Origin: Malacoplasma sp.
Lineage (GTDB): Bacteria; Bacillota_I; Bacilli_A; Mycoplasmatales; Mycoplasmoidaceae
NCBI GenBank assembly: GCA_029050415.1
Contig: JAIDMU010000026.1
Span: 1 to 7,050, forward strand
Length of the DNA stretch: 7,050 bases
Direction of reading: 5' to 3'
The notes under the pieces were generated by a model. The model searched no databases and had not been told where the DNA came from. It worked only from the letters and a program-made list of their open reading frames with translations. The position numbers were made by a program, and so were the translations under genes. Below, in pieces: positions 6,036-7,050 of the stretch (its first letter is position 1; each line of letters begins with the position of its first letter).

Positions 6036-6915
6036 GTCCATAAAAAAGTTTTATTAAACTTTCTTTTGCTTTATTAAAAATTTTCAGATCTTTTAATTTA
6101 TTTTCAAATTCTTTTTTACAATGTTTTCAATTTAATAAATAATCAACTAAACTCATAATTTGATTTAAATTAATTGGTTGATTTAATTGATTGTCTTCTT
6201 TAAACAAAAATTTATAAACTTTATTAAATTCTAGTCTATATAAATTTGTTTTGAAATTATAAATAATGTGATTATGAGAAATTGTATTTCTAATTTTTAA
6301 TAAAACATTTAAAGCTTTATGAAAAGATTCTTTAAATTCATATGGAATATTAAATTCTGCTAGTATTTCTCTTTTTACTTCAGCAGAAACAACTCTATAA
6401 AAATTTATTGTTGTAGCAAAAGTTCATGAATAAGATAAATCAACAATAGGAATTTCTTCTAAACTATGATATTCTTGCAAGAATTCAGAATTTGAAACAT
6501 GTTCAAAAAGAGAGTAACGAAATTTTTTAATATCTAAATTTGTTTCTTTAATATCTGGAATTAAATTTAAAAATTCATCTTCTTTTAAAAGATATATTTT
6601 ATCTATTCTTAATCTAGACATTGCTACTCATTTTTCAATAATTATCTTTTTGAATTTAGTTTCAAAAATTAGTAATCATTTTAATAAATTTGAACTAACT
6701 TCTCTATCAAACATTATTAAACTGATAATATCAGTGTCCGTTGTGCCTTCGTAAAACATATCAGTATTCTTATTTAAAAAAATATAAAAATAATCTTTTA
6801 TTATTCTTTCAAATGGAAAAATAGACAAAAAATTAGAAAACTTAATTCAGTTTTCAATTTTTAATCCTAATTTTTGTAGAAATTCTCTAATTTCTTTTTC
6901 AGACATTTGAACCAT
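6025..6915 (-). CDS. Abi_2 (AbiD/AbiF-type) family protein, predicted HEPN ribonuclease
   Basis: With UGA read as Trp at five positions (W23, W80, W96, W164, W263) this is one open frame of 296 residues, the usual size for the family. Family features are: the N-terminal FEGTT-like stretch MFYEGTTDTDIISLI (53-67), then FDRE (69-72), then LLIFETKFKKII with E85 in the helix where the family has its E-x-x-L/F-K pattern, a central SYSWTF where the family has an aromatic-FG-type motif, and RNTISHNHIIYN (209-220). The last contains the HEPN signature R-x4-H (R209, H214), catalytic in HEPN RNases. Abi_2 proteins are abortive-infection or toxin-like effectors, so an RNA-cleaving defence role is likely but inferred. 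The ATG at 6913-6915 (or 6904-6906) lacks a Shine-Dalgarno site. It stands alone, with its own terminator, beside housekeeping genes. Confidence 0.85.
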
Positions 6916-7032
6916 AATACTTATATCTACTAAACAACAAGTTTTAAAAAACTATAAATAAAATAAAAATTCTTCACTTTAAATAGTGTCTACTATAAAT
7001 TTTAAATAATATTGGACCAATTTTAAAGACTT
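6916..7032. other. Intergenic region upstream of the abi-like gene, with small repeats
   Basis: This is 117 bp with no credible reading frame. It holds a direct repeat TCTACTA (6926-6932 and 6989-6995, plus-strand reading), an inverted repeat AGTTTT/AAAACT (6940-6953), the hairpin ATAGT-GTCT-ACTAT (6983-6996), and a palindrome ATTGG-A-CCAAT in the right half. On the minus strand candidate -10 boxes are TATAGT (6951-6956) and TATAAG (6920-6925); the second would make the abi-like message leaderless. On the plus strand TAATAT at 7007-7012 could serve the gene beginning at 7033. A small RNA could be encoded here, but nothing proves it. Confidence 0.4.
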
Positions 7033-7050
7033 ATGAGTAAAAATTTATTT
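7033..7050 (+). CDS. Possible start of a divergent gene (MSKNLF...), cut by the window end
   Basis: An ATG at 7033-7035 opens a frame reading MSKNLF up to the last base of the window. It is preceded by TTTAAAGACTT, at best a weak ribosome site, and by TAATAT about 20 bases further upstream as a possible -10 box. The first codons look like a typical mycoplasma protein start, but six residues cannot identify a product or prove that it is a gene. Confidence 0.3.

Noticed and set aside
6424..6621. Separate small protein of 65 residues on the minus strand.
   Set aside because: It is the middle part of the abi-like gene between two UGA codons, not an independent gene.
6926..6995. Repeats upstream of the abi-like gene considered as a CRISPR remnant.
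   Set aside because: Only a 7-bp direct repeat recurs once; there is no repeat of 20 bp or more, no regular spacers and no cas gene.

Overview
The window is about three-quarters A+T and comes from a bacterium that reads UGA as tryptophan (genetic code 4), almost certainly a Mollicute. The gene set and order suggest a Mycoplasma, perhaps of the hominis/pneumoniae-type lineages, but I cannot name the species. With the standard code, five genes (rpsP, trmD, pyk, tkt and an abi-like gene) look truncated or split. With code 4 each is one intact frame. All ten tryptophan codons that I find in the window's genes are UGA, and none is UGG.

Layout from left to right. Positions 1-111 hold two hairpins that look like terminators for the minus strand. 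Positions 115-1621 are a minus-strand translation operon, transcribed rpsP (ribosomal protein S16) -> trmD (tRNA m1G37 methyltransferase) -> rplS (ribosomal protein L19). It has a good promoter at 1653-1682, and the rimM gene that often sits between rpsP and trmD is absent. Positions 1731-3345 carry a single-gene pyruvate kinase unit (pyk) with its own promoter and terminator. Positions 3343-5673 carry a NifU-like iron-sulfur protein followed by transketolase (tkt), with a terminator.

At 5674-5708 a 35-bp gap separates nifU (minus) from a small S1-like protein (plus). The gap holds a perfectly palindromic 10-mer that supplies a TATAAT box to both strands, and nifU looks leaderless. The right end (6025-6915, minus) is an accessory gene: a complete 296-residue Abi_2 (AbiD/AbiF-type) protein with a HEPN R-x4-H motif, hidden from standard-code translation by five UGA codons. 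Its terminator hairpin overlaps its own stop codon. Beyond it lies a 117-bp region and the possible start of a divergent plus-strand gene running off the window.

Functionally this is mostly core housekeeping: ribosome and tRNA maturation, the last ATP-yielding step of glycolysis, pentose interconversion and Fe-S delivery. The abi-like gene is the one plausible defence or toxin element and the most interesting item.
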